Source: Brunnivagina elsteri CCALA 953 (GTDB taxonomy: Bacteria > Cyanobacteriota > Cyanobacteriia > Cyanobacteriales > Nostocaceae). Taken from it: 49,575 bases of DNA. Below the pieces are notes generated by a model. That model did not search any database, was not told where the DNA came from, and saw nothing but the letters and a program-made list of their open reading frames with translations. The stretch spans positions 1-49,575 of the forward strand of contig NZ_NTFS01000003.1 in the NCBI RefSeq assembly GCF_002289455.1, read 5' to 3'. The translations under genes and the position numbers were made by a program. Below are positions 8,115 to 16,727 of this stretch, piece after piece (the stretch's first letter is position 1; every line of letters starts with the position of its first letter).

Positions 8115-11100
8115 ATGACCAACGGCAAAGTTAGAATCTACGAATTATCAAAGGAATTGAATTTGGATAACAAAGAGCTATTAGCAATTTGCGACCAGCT
8201 CGACATCTCGGTCAAAAGTCATAGTAGTACGATCGCCGAATCAGATGCACAACGCATCCGTTCGGAAGCCGAAAAGCTGGCAGCGACAAACGCTCACGCC
8301 AGAAAAGACAGTGCAACGAGCCAAAAGCATAATATGCAGCAAAATGGTTCGCGCTCTAGTCCGGCAGCAAGCAACAAACAAGAAATTTTAGAAATACGAA
8401 AACCTAAATTGTTAAATAATTCGAGTACCAATGCCGTTGAGGCATCCAGTACTACCAATAACCAATTTGCTCATTCTGAGTCTAACCCTTCTTCACCACG
8501 ACCCTTCGCTCCAGTCTCAACTATGAAGCCGACGGCACCAATTCGACCAGTCCCACGAAATCCGTCCGAAACCACACAATCTGCACCAGCAGAGGTGGAC
8601 AATAAGCCTAATTCGAATCAGCCCGCAGAAAAAGTTGCAGCCGAAAAAGGTGAAAAGCCCAATGCTGCACCTCGTGCCAAGGCGGAGAAAGCACCAAAAC
8701 CACAATTGGTAGCACCCCCAGCACGACCAGGGTCTCCAGAGAATGGCTCAGAACAGCCGACCGTTGAGATTCAGGCAGCGACAACGCCCACCGTGCCAGC
8801 AGAAAAACCATTACTCAAGCGTTCCGCGCCCCCTGGGGAAAATCGTAACGACCAGCCTTCTCCAGGCAAACCAAAAATCGGCAAAAGTGTTGAGGGGCAA
8901 CAACCAGGAACTCCCAGACCAGCACGTTCAGGTGTTGCACCGGGGGGACAAGAAAGGAAAGTCGCAAGACAATCTCCCCCACCAGGTGGTGGCGACGTTC
9001 AAAGACCTAGTAGACCTGCACGACCCCCAGAAGGTGGCGTTCCTGCGGCAATAACACCCAGATTAATCGCAGCGCCAACAAGACCGACAGCAGATGCTAC
9101 TGCCTCAAATGAGGATACGGCTCCATCTCCGGGAGGTTCGCTTCTCGATCTGAAACGTCCCTTGCCACCCCGAATTAATAAAGGTGGAAAGAAATGGCAA
9201 GAGGAAGAAATCGACGAAGGTAAAGAAGCTAAAGCAGCTAAACTCACCAAAAACAAGCGAGTTAAGCCAGTTATCGAAGAGGACTTCGAGGATGATGATT
9301 TATCCGATGATGATGATTCCGACGGTCCAGATGCAATCCAAGTTAGCAATGCGATCGTCCGTCCTCCCAAACCAAAAGCTTCCAGACCATCTCAACCAGC
9401 TGCGGTAACAATTGCTAGCCCTCAAAAAGGTGGCAGAAAACCAGCCCAGCATCGCGATCGCGACCACAATCGCAACCGTCGAGAAGCCGAAGTCAAACGC
9501 GATCGCCCCGAAAAGCTCATTGTTACAGGGGCAATGACCGTACAAGAACTGGCTGATGTTTTAGCCGTTGCTGATACAGAGATTGTGAAAATTCTCTTCA
9601 TGAAGGCGATCCCGGTTAGTATCACCCAAAATCTTGATGTTGCTACCATTACCTTGGTTGCTACCGAACTGGAAATTCCAGTCGAAACCCAAGAACCCGA
9701 AGCCGAAGCTCGGAAAGTTACCGAAATGATTGAATTCGGCGATTTGGAAAAACTCCAACGTCGTCCACCAGTCGTGACAATTATGGGGCACGTAGACCAC
9801 GGGAAAACAACCCTGCTCGACTCGATTCGCAAAACTAAGGTGGCATCAGGGGAAGCTGGTGGTATTACCCAGCACATTGGTGCTTATCACGTCGATGTCG
9901 AACACAACGGCGAGAAACAGCAAGTAGTGTTCCTCGATACTCCTGGTCACGAAGCATTCACAGCAATGCGGGCACGGGGTGCTAGGGTCACGGACATTGC
10001 GATTTTGGTTGTAGCTGCCGATGACGGTGTGCGTCCACAAACTGTAGAAGCAATTAGCCACGCTCAAGCTGCGGAAGTACCAATAATCGTCGCGATTAAC
10101 AAAATTGATAAAGAAGGTGCCCAACCAGACCGGGTTAAGCAAGAATTGACCCAGTATGGAATGACTGCCGAAGAATGGGGTGGTGATACCATTATGGTTC
10201 CCGTCAGCGCTATCAGAGGTGAAAATCTCGACACCTTGCTGGAAATGATTCTCTTGGTTGCGGAAGTTGGAGAACTTTCGGCGAACCCAAATCGAACAGC
10301 AAAAGGTACAGTAATCGAAGCCCATTTGGACAAGGCAAAGGGTGCGGTTGCGACCTTATTGATTCAAAACGGAACATTGCGCGTTGGTGATATTCTCGTT
10401 GCTGGTTGCGTATTTGGTAAAGTTCGGGCAATGGTTGACGATCGCGGACAGCGCGTTGACGTAGCATCACCATCCTTCGCAGTTGAAGTACTTGGTTTAA
10501 GCGAAGTACCTGCTGCGGGTGATGAGTTCGAGGTGTTCTTAGTCGAAAAAGAAGCCCGTGCCACTGCTGCTACCCGTGCTGAGAAACTCCGTCAATCCCG
10601 CTTAATGCAGGGACGTGTCACCCTCGCAGGTATTTCTGCCAAGGCACAAGAAGGCGAGTTGAAGGAACTCAACTTGATTTTGAAGGGCGACGTACAGGGT
10701 TCGGTGGAAGCGATCGTTGGTTCCTTGAGACAACTTCCGCAAAACGAAGTCCAAATTCGCTTGTTGTTGTCATCTGCTGGTGAGATTACCCAAACAGATA
10801 TTGACCTAGCAGCAGCGAGTAATGCCGTAATTATTGGGTTCAACACTACTTATGCGAGTGGTGCAAGAAATGCGGCTGACGAAGCAGGTGTTGATGTCCG
10901 CGAGTACAACATTATTTATAAGTTGCTCGAAGATATCCAAGATGCTTTGGAAGGTTTACTAGAACCGGAATTAGTCGAAGAACCTTTGGGACAAGCCGAA
11001 GTTCGTGCTGTCTTCCCTGTTGGACGTGGAGCCGTTGCTGGTTGCTACGTACAAAATGGCAAGCTGCTTCGTAACTGCAAAATCAGAGTCTTGCGTAATA

Positions 11101-11282
11101 GCAAGGTGACTTACGAAGGTGTACTTGATTCCCTCAAACGGATGAAAGAAGACGCACGGGAAGTTAACTCTGGTTACGAGTGCGGTATTGGTCTCGATAA
11201 GTTTAATGACTGGGTTGAAGGTGACATTATTGAAGCCTTCCAGATGGTTACGAAGCGTCGTACATTGTCGATGACTAAGTAA
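8115..11282 (+). CDS. infB: translation initiation factor IF-2
   Basis: IF-2 is the GTPase that places initiator tRNA on the 30S subunit. The 1055-residue product is of the large cyanobacterial type. A short IF2_N helix module ([25 protein letters not shown]) opens it. About 450 residues of Pro/Ala/Lys-rich disordered linker follow, then a second IF2_N module (~475-525). The GTPase domain has G1 GHVDHGKT (558-565), DTPGHE and NKID. The C-terminal beta-barrel domains end near [11 protein letters not shown]. It closes the rimP-nusA-ylxR-infB cluster and is followed by a clear terminator. Linker length varies between species. Identification is certain. Confidence 0.98.
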   Translation: MTNGKVRIYELSKELNLDNKELLAICDQLDISVKSHSSTIAESDAQRIRSEAEKLAATNAHARKDSATSQKHNMQQNGSRSSPAASNKQEILEIRKPKLLNNSSTNAVEASSTTNNQFAHSESNPSSPRPFAPVSTMKPTAPIRPVPRNPSETTQSAPAEVDNKPNSNQPAEKVAAEKGEKPNAAPRAKAEKAPKPQLVAPPARPGSPENGSEQPTVEIQAATTPTVPAEKPLLKRSAPPGENRNDQPSPGKPKIGKSVEGQQPGTPRPARSGVAPGGQERKVARQSPPPGGGDVQRPSRPARPPEGGVPAAITPRLIAAPTRPTADATASNEDTAPSPGGSLLDLKRPLPPRINKGGKKWQEEEIDEGKEAKAAKLTKNKRVKPVIEEDFEDDDLSDDDDSDGPDAIQVSNAIVRPPKPKASRPSQPAAVTIASPQKGGRKPAQHRDRDHNRNRREAEVKRDRPEKLIVTGAMTVQELADVLAVADTEIVKILFMKAIPVSITQNLDVATITLVATELEIPVETQEPEAEARKVTEMIEFGDLEKLQRRPPVVTIMGHVDHGKTTLLDSIRKTKVASGEAGGITQHIGAYHVDVEHNGEKQQVVFLDTPGHEAFTAMRARGARVTDIAILVVAADDGVRPQTVEAISHAQAAEVPIIVAINKIDKEGAQPDRVKQELTQYGMTAEEWGGDTIMVPVSAIRGENLDTLLEMILLVAEVGELSANPNRTAKGTVIEAHLDKAKGAVATLLIQNGTLRVGDILVAGCVFGKVRAMVDDRGQRVDVASPSFAVEVLGLSEVPAAGDEFEVFLVEKEARATAATRAEKLRQSRLMQGRVTLAGISAKAQEGELKELNLILKGDVQGSVEAIVGSLRQLPQNEVQIRLLLSSAGEITQTDIDLAAASNAVIIGFNTTYASGARNAADEAGVDVREYNIIYKLLEDIQDALEGLLEPELVEEPLGQAEVRAVFPVGRGAVAGCYVQNGKLLRNCKIRVLRNSKVTYEGVLDSLKRMKEDAREVNSGYECGIGLDKFNDWVEGDIIEAFQMVTKRRTLSMTK

Positions 11283-11313
11283 TTCAGTGACCAGCAAAAG
11301 GTCAAAATTCCCT

Positions 11314-11346
11314 AGAAAGCAAGGTCAATCCTTGCTTTCTTTATAG
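11314..11346 (+). terminator. intrinsic terminator after infB
   Basis: A perfect 11-bp stem AGAAAGCAAGG/CCTTGCTTTCT (11314-11324, 11330-11340) with a 5-base loop and a short T-rich tail, about 30 bases after the infB stop. Confidence 0.75.
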
Positions 11347-11562
11347 CTAAAAAAATATCTGTACCTTGGCTAGATGATAATTAATACTTTTAGCTGTTAC
11401 ATTAAACAAATATTGATTTTCGTCACCGATGTAACAGAATTTGCATCGTCATAGCCATTACCCTATATATAAGGAAATAGTGAAAATAACTATTTTGGGG
11501 TGCGAGTCTACAAAATTCTGCCCTTGTTGACTCTCGGAGAAACTACTCGGAGTTATGGAATT

Positions 11563-11754
11563 ATGGGTAATATTAATATTGAGAGCCAATTTTCTGGTGA
11601 CACAGAAATTTGGAATAGCTTAAAAAATGCGATCGCAGCTAGTTCTGGTTTCCAACGTTGGTTACTCGAACGCGGTTTGCAATATCAAACTCAGTCTCTC
11701 GAACACCAGGTACAACGCTATTTGCGGGAAACCTTGGAAAATTTAGCTTATTGA
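11563..11754 (+). CDS. small conserved cyanobacterial protein, unknown function
   Basis: A 63-residue protein starting at ATG 11563 (MGNINIESQF). The open frame can be extended to 11500, but the extra residues look like leader translation. It has a helical core (IWNSLKNAIAASSGFQRWLLERG) and a second charged helix (LEHQVQRYLRETLENLAY), with no Cys, signal peptide or membrane segment. Its small size, helices and position after infB suggest a conserved cyanobacterial hypothetical, but I recognise no named family. Confidence 0.65.
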   Translation: MGNINIESQFSGDTEIWNSLKNAIAASSGFQRWLLERGLQYQTQSLEHQVQRYLRETLENLAY

Positions 11755-11814
11755 ATGAAGCGTTAATAGTTAGTAGTTCGTTGAGATTCTAAGTATCCAA
11801 CCAATAACCAATAA

Positions 11815-12351
11815 CTAGAAACCTAATATATTTTGTAAACTACCTTGCAAACGACGTAGTTGATTGTACGCTTTTTCCAAGCGATCGCCATCCACTTCAA
11901 CTTCCGTACTAGGGTAGTTTTTAATTACTTCAATTAATTTAATATCGTTGTCTTGACTCGCTGACAGTACTAAAGCTGAACGCATCGCTTGTCTGTCGGC
12001 TTTTCGCGAAGGAGTGTGAATCACTTCGCTAATTTGATCTAATACTACATTTCCGACTGGACTATTTAAAACCCGACCTAGGATTATTGAATTAACTTTT
12101 ACAGGTTCGGTTAAGTAGCGACGAACTTTATTTGGGTCTTGTTGGGCTAACTTTAAGCCTACACGCAAAGGAATCGAAAGTTTATCATTATCCGTAAAAT
12201 CGGTAAGTTCTTTGACTGAAAGCGATTCGCGGAAGACACGATATTTTAGTACAACCTTTTCCGCAGCAAAAGCGGGAGTGGCACTAAGGAATACACATGT
12301 AGCCATTGTGAATATTAAACAACGACGAATTGAAGAGATATTTGAGTGCAT
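11815..12351 (-). CDS. secreted stand-alone DUF1400 protein
   Basis: The 178-residue product begins with a signal peptide (CLIFTMATCVFLSATPAFA|AEK). The rest matches the DUF1400 pattern: VVLKYRVFRESLSVKELTDFTDNDKLS, LRVGLKLAQQDPNKVRRYLTEPVKVN, SPVGNVVLDQISEVIHTPSRKADRQAMRSALVLSASQDNDIKLIEVIKNYP. In cyanobacteria this module usually forms the N-terminus of a larger alpha/beta hydrolase. Here no hydrolase domain or GxSxG motif follows, so the protein is the module alone. Function is unknown; a periplasmic location is likely. It is transcribed towards the small gene at 11563. Confidence 0.8.
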   Translation of the reverse strand: MHSNISSIRRCLIFTMATCVFLSATPAFAAEKVVLKYRVFRESLSVKELTDFTDNDKLSIPLRVGLKLAQQDPNKVRRYLTEPVKVNSIILGRVLNSPVGNVVLDQISEVIHTPSRKADRQAMRSALVLSASQDNDIKLIEVIKNYPSTEVEVDGDRLEKAYNQLRRLQGSLQNILGF

Positions 12352-12522
12352 TTCTAAATATTTATACTAGTATTCTTTTTAACTTAGACGAAGTTGAAAA
12401 ATATAAGTTGCAAAAATTAAGTTACAAAAATTTACTAGATTTCTATTACTGGAATTGGCACTTTAGAGTAATCCAAGAAATAAATGATCCAACTGTTGAT
12501 CCTGAGTCGCTATGTAATAGAC

Positions 12523-12562
12523 AGAGATGCTTCATTGCGCTTCGCTCCATTCAGCATGACAA
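12523..12562. repeat. partial copy of the intergenic element core
   Basis: The stretch reads GAGATGCTTC...TTCAGCATGACA, the reverse complement of the TGTCATGCTGAGGAACGAAGCATCT core in the elements near 40.26 and 46.84 kb, with an insertion in the middle. No terminal inverted repeats are visible here, so it is a fragment. Confidence 0.55.
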
Positions 12563-12622
12563 TTGGGCACTTTTTTACTTGGAACACTCTTACAATTAAA
12601 TTGCGATCGCTTTCAATGCATT

Positions 12623-13198
12623 ATGATATTACAAACCAATAATCAAATAACTTTGCAAGAGTTTCTGAGCCTTCCCCCAGGTGAGGGAGATACAACTTAC
12701 GAACTCGTCGATGGTCAAATCATTCCGAAAATGTCTCCAAAATTTCACCACTCTAAACTTACCCGGACATTTATTAAAATTCTTGAGGAATTGACTCAAG
12801 AACGGGGGGAAGTCTGCCCAGAATGGTCTATTAAACTAACCCGTCGTCAACGAGATTGGGTTCCAACACCTGACCTTTTATATATTTCTAATCAACATCT
12901 ACCAAGCAATTGGGATGAAAATGAAGCTTGTCCTGTTCCCCCTGACTTGGTGATTGAGATTATTTCACCGGGACAAACTTTTGGGCAAATGACGGCAAAA
13001 GCGGAAGACTATTTAAATGCGGGAATATTACGGGTATGGGTAGTAGATAGTCAAGCTAGAAGCATTACAGTATTTTATCCCGATGCCGCTCCACAGACTT
13101 ATGTGGGAGAGGAATTGCTTGTCGATTCTCTGTTTCCAGAATTGAACTTTACCGCAGAAAAAATATTTCAAATGGCGAAAATACTTATAAATGGTTAG
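12623..13198 (+). CDS. Uma2 family (DUF820) PD-(D/E)XK endonuclease
   Basis: A Uma2/DUF820 protein of 191 residues, a family greatly expanded in cyanobacteria. Typical features in order: TLQEFLSLPPGEGDTTYELVDGQII, the motif WVPTPDLLYI with the acidic residue, PPDLVIEIISPGQT, a conserved lysine in KAEDYLNAGILRVWVVDSQARSITVF, and a C-terminal LFPELNF. The fold is of the restriction-endonuclease type, but the biological targets of the family are mostly unknown. I chose ATG 12623; the frame is open from 12563, but those residues are not family-like. It stands alone between DUF1400 and the SLH protein. Confidence 0.9.
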   Translation: MILQTNNQITLQEFLSLPPGEGDTTYELVDGQIIPKMSPKFHHSKLTRTFIKILEELTQERGEVCPEWSIKLTRRQRDWVPTPDLLYISNQHLPSNWDENEACPVPPDLVIEIISPGQTFGQMTAKAEDYLNAGILRVWVVDSQARSITVFYPDAAPQTYVGEELLVDSLFPELNFTAEKIFQMAKILING

Positions 13199-13334
13199 CA
13201 GACTGTCGCATATTTAATCAGTATCATCAATGACAATTTGGGATGAGAACTCCGGTTATCGCAAATATCAAGCCCAAGCCATAACCCATTAAAAAGATAT
13301 CGACCGAATTTAATTATTTTTTGTCTGAAACCCT

Positions 13335-13365
13335 TGTAGAGACGTAGCACTGCTACGTCTCTACA
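13335..13365. repeat. 15-bp perfect palindrome TGTAGAGACGTAGCA
   Basis: TGTAGAGACGTAGCA and its exact complement are separated by a single C. It lies in the 345-base gap (13199-13543) between the Uma2 gene and the SLH gene. Similar GTAGAGACGTAGC palindromes are familiar intergenic repeats in filamentous cyanobacteria. Nothing else stands out in this gap. Confidence 0.8.
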
Positions 13366-13543
13366 TTCATTTTCACTCCTATGTCTAAAGTACATGAAAT
13401 ATAATTTTTGGAAGATGTAATGAAATTGTGCTGATTAAGTACAAGTCTTCAGGTATAGTTTTGCATGGGTTTGACAGCGACACAATCGCAAAAAATACCT
13501 AATCAAACTAACTTTATTCAGCACATCATAGATACGAACAAAG

Positions 13544-15244
13544 ATGAAAATTCAGGGTTTAAACAATCACCACTCCAAAAATAATAGTTTTCTTTTCCCA
13601 TCATTTCTAGTTCTGCCAGCAGGATTCGCAGCTTTGATGGTTGTGACTGGTGGCTCAATATTAATACCAACCCAAGTTAACGCTGGTAACGTAACAAACA
13701 ACCAGACAGTTCCAATTCGCACCGCACAAGCTCCATCTGCCAAAAGTGTACTTTACGTAAACTCAGCTACAGGTAGCGATACAGCAGGAGCGGGTACAGC
13801 CGAAGCGACACCGTTTAAAAGTATTACTTTTGCCCTCAAGCAAGCTCAAGCTGGTACTGTAATTCAACTTGCTCCAGGAACATATAATGCAGAAAGCGGT
13901 GAAACTTTCCCCATCGACTTGAAAGCAGGTATTACCATACGTGGTGACGAGACAACAAAGGGACAAGGAATTATCATTACTGGTGGTGGATTTTATACTA
14001 GTAAAACATTCGCACGTCAGAATATTTCCATCTTGGCTGGTAATGATGTAATCATTGCAGGTGTAACAGTTACCAATCCCAACTCGCGGGGAACCGGAGT
14101 CTGGATCGAATCAACTAATCCGACTATTCAAAATACAACATTTGCAAGTAGTGTGCGTGAAGGCATTTTTGTCACGGGTACGGGTAATCCTAAAATAGAA
14201 AGTAGTATTTTTACTCTGAACCAAGGTAATGGTATTTCCATTGCCAAGCAAGCCAAAGGTGAAATACGGGGGAGTTTATTTCAAAATACAGGTTTTGGTT
14301 TAGCAATTAGCGAAAACGCATCACCTTTAATTACCGAAAATCAAGTTCTCCAAAATAACGGTGGTATTGTCGTCAATGGTTCGGCAAAACCAGTACTACG
14401 AGGAAACGTAATTCAAGACAACCGGGATAACGGGATTATTACACTTCAAAATGCCGAACCCGATTTGGGAACCCAAGAAAGTCCTGGTAAAAACCTAATT
14501 CGCAATAACGGGAAAAAAGAACCAAAAAAATTCTTCGATATTTATAACTTTACCAAAGATAAAACAATTATCGCTGTCGGCAACGATGTAGACCCGACCC
14601 GTATTTTAGGTAAAGTGGAATTAGTCATTGCCAAAGTTGAACCACCTCCAGGAGGAGCAGTTACATTTAATGATGTCTCCGCAAATTACTGGGCAAAAGC
14701 ATATATTGAGGCATTAGCATCTCGAAATGTGATTGCTGGATTCCCTGATGGTAGCTTCAAACCCGATGCACCTGTAACTCGCGACCAATTTGCGGCTATT
14801 ATTGCTAAAGCCTTTAACCCAGTTCCCAAAAAAGATGCGATCGCTTTTACCGATGTTAAAAGTGATTATTGGGCATTCCAAGTTATTCAAGTTGCTGCTC
14901 GTGGTGGTTTTATTTCTGGCTATCCAGATAAAACTTTCAAACCAAAGCAGGAAATTCCCCGTGTTCAAGTACTGGTAGCGCTAGCAAATGGTTTGGGGTT
15001 GACTACACCTAATTCTAGTGTTCTATCGTTCTACAGCGACGTTGCAAGCATCCCCCAATATGCTACAGCTGCCGTTGCTGGTGCCACTGCTAAAGGATTG
15101 GTGGTTAACTACCCCAATGTTAAGCAACTTAACCCAAATCGCCAAGCAACAAGGGCAGAAGTTGCAGCATTTATCTACCAGTCTTTGGTTAGTTCTGGTA
15201 CAGTTCCAGCAATTCAATCTCCGTATGTAGTTAAAACTCCGTAG
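13544..15244 (+). CDS. surface protein: DUF1565 beta-helix plus SLH domains
   Basis: A 566-residue secreted protein. The N-terminus has a signal-type hydrophobic segment (LFPSFLVLPAGFAALMVVTGGSILI) and a likely cleavage after QVNA. Residues ~68-290 match a DUF1565/right-handed parallel beta-helix: LYVNSATGSD, TPFKSITFALKQAQAGTVIQLAPGTY, then repeated coils such as NPTIQNTTFASSVREGIFVTG and ASPLITENQVLQNNGGIVV. Three S-layer homology modules follow: ~373-427 (FNDVSANYWAKAYIEAL, GFPDGSFKPDAPVTRDQFAAII), ~433-490 (FTDVKSDYWAFQVIQVA, GYPDKTFKPKQEI) and ~497-555. SLH modules anchor proteins to peptidoglycan-linked polymers; beta-helices often bind or cleave polysaccharide, but no catalytic site is identifiable. 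It stands alone. Confidence 0.88.
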   Translation: MKIQGLNNHHSKNNSFLFPSFLVLPAGFAALMVVTGGSILIPTQVNAGNVTNNQTVPIRTAQAPSAKSVLYVNSATGSDTAGAGTAEATPFKSITFALKQAQAGTVIQLAPGTYNAESGETFPIDLKAGITIRGDETTKGQGIIITGGGFYTSKTFARQNISILAGNDVIIAGVTVTNPNSRGTGVWIESTNPTIQNTTFASSVREGIFVTGTGNPKIESSIFTLNQGNGISIAKQAKGEIRGSLFQNTGFGLAISENASPLITENQVLQNNGGIVVNGSAKPVLRGNVIQDNRDNGIITLQNAEPDLGTQESPGKNLIRNNGKKEPKKFFDIYNFTKDKTIIAVGNDVDPTRILGKVELVIAKVEPPPGGAVTFNDVSANYWAKAYIEALASRNVIAGFPDGSFKPDAPVTRDQFAAIIAKAFNPVPKKDAIAFTDVKSDYWAFQVIQVAARGGFISGYPDKTFKPKQEIPRVQVLVALANGLGLTTPNSSVLSFYSDVASIPQYATAAVAGATAKGLVVNYPNVKQLNPNRQATRAEVAAFIYQSLVSSGTVPAIQSPYVVKTP

Positions 15245-15366
15245 TACTGGAAATTATATCAAATAATGCTACCCCGCCTGCGGGGAGGGGGAGTAAAATC
15301 TTGTTCCCTCCTCGCTCACGGTCTACGCGACTCTACGTACCCCATGACAAATCGCCGTTTTTGCTG

Positions 15367-15383
15367 AATTTATAAACAACCTC
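15367..15383. mobile_element. degenerate right end of a B-type MITE
   Basis: The text AATTTATAAACAACCTC matches the right terminus of the element at 15941-16244 (TTTATAAACACCCTC). It is followed directly by the TAA target repeat of the next element. No matching left end was found, so this looks like a truncated copy. Just upstream is a short palindrome CCCCGC/GCGGGG at 15272-15285. Confidence 0.4.
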
Positions 15384-15386
15384 TAA

Positions 15387-15577
15387 GAGTATGTTTGAAA
15401 AGTCGGACAAGGTATAAATTGTCATTCTGAGTGGAGTCTTACGGAACGTACGCGCTACGCGTTGCCGCAGGCTAGAATCTTGCGTTTCATGCGTATATTG
15501 AGATGCTGAGTCCCAAGGGGACACGCTACGCGAACGTGCCTCAGCATGACATTTCGGGGTACTTTTCAAACATCCTC
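15387..15577. mobile_element. MITE-like element A (191 bp, TAA direct repeats)
   Basis: The left end GAGTATGTTTGAAAAGT pairs as an imperfect inverted repeat with the right end ACTTTTCAAACATCCTC. Both sides carry the direct repeat TAA (15384-15386, 15578-15580). The inside is the same sequence as the element at 46811 in opposite orientation (AGGTATAAATTGTCATTCTG near the left end) and shares a 30-base stretch (15508-15537) with the copy at 40299-40328. There is no coding potential. Confidence 0.75.
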
Positions 15578-15940
15578 TAAGGAAACACCAAGAAATAAAT
15601 TCTCCAAAATTGTAGGGGAACCCACGGTTTTTTGCCCTGATTTGTATTGCATCCAAACGAAAAACACTATAAGTTGGGATATTTTATTTTCTAAAAGTAT
15701 ACTGCTAACGACTTAAAACTTAACTAATATAGAACTCCTCTCCATAGACGCGGAGCGGTTTTGACCACTAAAAAGTCCAGTTTTTAAGCGTTTTTAGTAT
15801 ACCTAATTAAATCAGCATAATTACTCAAAAACCTGACTATTTTAGAAAGGTGAATAATTTTAGTTAGCCATCGACCGATCTTAATTTTGCTTTATCCAAA
15901 ACCCATATATCGACTCTCTACAAAGGTTCTACAATCTTTA

Positions 15941-16244
15941 GAGGGTGTTTATAAAATAATTCTTAAGCTCCAAAAGCCTTGATATGTCATGCTGTTGGCG
16001 AAGCCTTCCCGTAGGGTACGGAGCGCTAGCGCGGTGTTCGCGCTACTCTACGAGAAGACGAAGCGTCTACCGCGTTCCCGCAGGGTAGCATCTCTAGACT
16101 ATGCCGCAAAACCTAGATTCTAGCCTTCAGCGCCTACGCCTTCTCGTAGAGTAGCGCGTACGTTCCACCCTGCGGGTAGACGCGCAAGCGGCTTCTGTAA
16201 GTAGCAAGCTACAGAATGACATAATTTTATTTATAAACACCCTC
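15941..16244. mobile_element. MITE-like element B (304 bp, TTA direct repeats)
   Basis: The terminal inverted repeats are GAGGGTGTTTATAAA and TTTATAAACACCCTC, flanked by TTA direct repeats (15938-15940, 16245-16247). The interior is very palindromic. A perfect 19-bp inverted repeat, CGCGCTACTCTACGAGAAG (16039-16057), pairs with 16140-16158, and a GAGCGCTAGCGC palindrome lies beside it. There is no transposase frame. The right end is 22 bases before the gloA start, so the element now forms the gloA upstream region. Confidence 0.78.
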
Positions 16245-16269
16245 TTAGAGAAGGTTATTGGAGTCAATT

Positions 16270-16704
16270 ATGCGTTTACTACATACAATGCTACGGGTAG
16301 GAAATCTTGAAGAGTCTTTGAAGTTTTACTGCGAAATCCTGGGGATGAAATTATTACGACGAAAAGATTATCCAGGTGGAGAATTTACACTCGCATTTGT
16401 TGGTTATGGTGACGAGTCTGACAATACAGTGTTAGAACTTACATATAATTGGGGTAAAGAAAAATACGAATTAGGCGATGCTTACGGGCATATTGCGATT
16501 GGGGTTGATGATATTTACGGAACCTGCGAGAAAATCAAAACCCAGGGTGGTAAAGTCTCACGGGAACCGGGACCGATGAAACATGGTTCAACGGTGATTG
16601 CGTTTGTTGAAGACCCCGATCGATATAAAATAGAGCTAATTCAGTTGGGTACTCAGGGTTCATCCACCAAAAATACAACTAGCGAAGAGTTAGTTAATAC
16701 GTAA
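16270..16704 (+). CDS. gloA: lactoylglutathione lyase (glyoxalase I)
   Basis: GloA converts the methylglyoxal-glutathione hemithioacetal to S-lactoylglutathione in methylglyoxal detoxification. From ATG 16270 the protein is 144 residues long and has all four metal ligands where the bacterial Ni-type enzyme has them: H5 (LLHTMLRV), E56 (TVLELTYN), H74 ([10 protein letters not shown]) and E122 (KIELIQ). The conserved DPDGYKIEL motif reads DPDRYKIEL, with R118 for Gly. The C-terminal extension ([16 protein letters not shown]) is unremarkable. ATG 16270 gives the canonical N-terminus; an upstream TTG at 16258 would add four residues. It is followed closely by the porin gene, and a MITE abuts its 5' side. 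Confidence 0.95.
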   Translation: MRLLHTMLRVGNLEESLKFYCEILGMKLLRRKDYPGGEFTLAFVGYGDESDNTVLELTYNWGKEKYELGDAYGHIAIGVDDIYGTCEKIKTQGGKVSREPGPMKHGSTVIAFVEDPDRYKIELIQLGTQGSSTKNTTSEELVNT

Positions 16705-16727
16705 TATTACTCAGAGATATAGGTGTG

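Noticed and set aside
12330-12599. 89-codon frame overlapping the start of the DUF1400 gene
   Set aside because: Composition is AT-driven, it runs through an intergenic repeat fragment and shows no recognisable motif.
15333-15656. 107-codon minus-strand frame
   Set aside because: It is mostly the coding illusion of MITE-like element A; peptides such as SRSVSPWDSAS recur wherever that repeat occurs.
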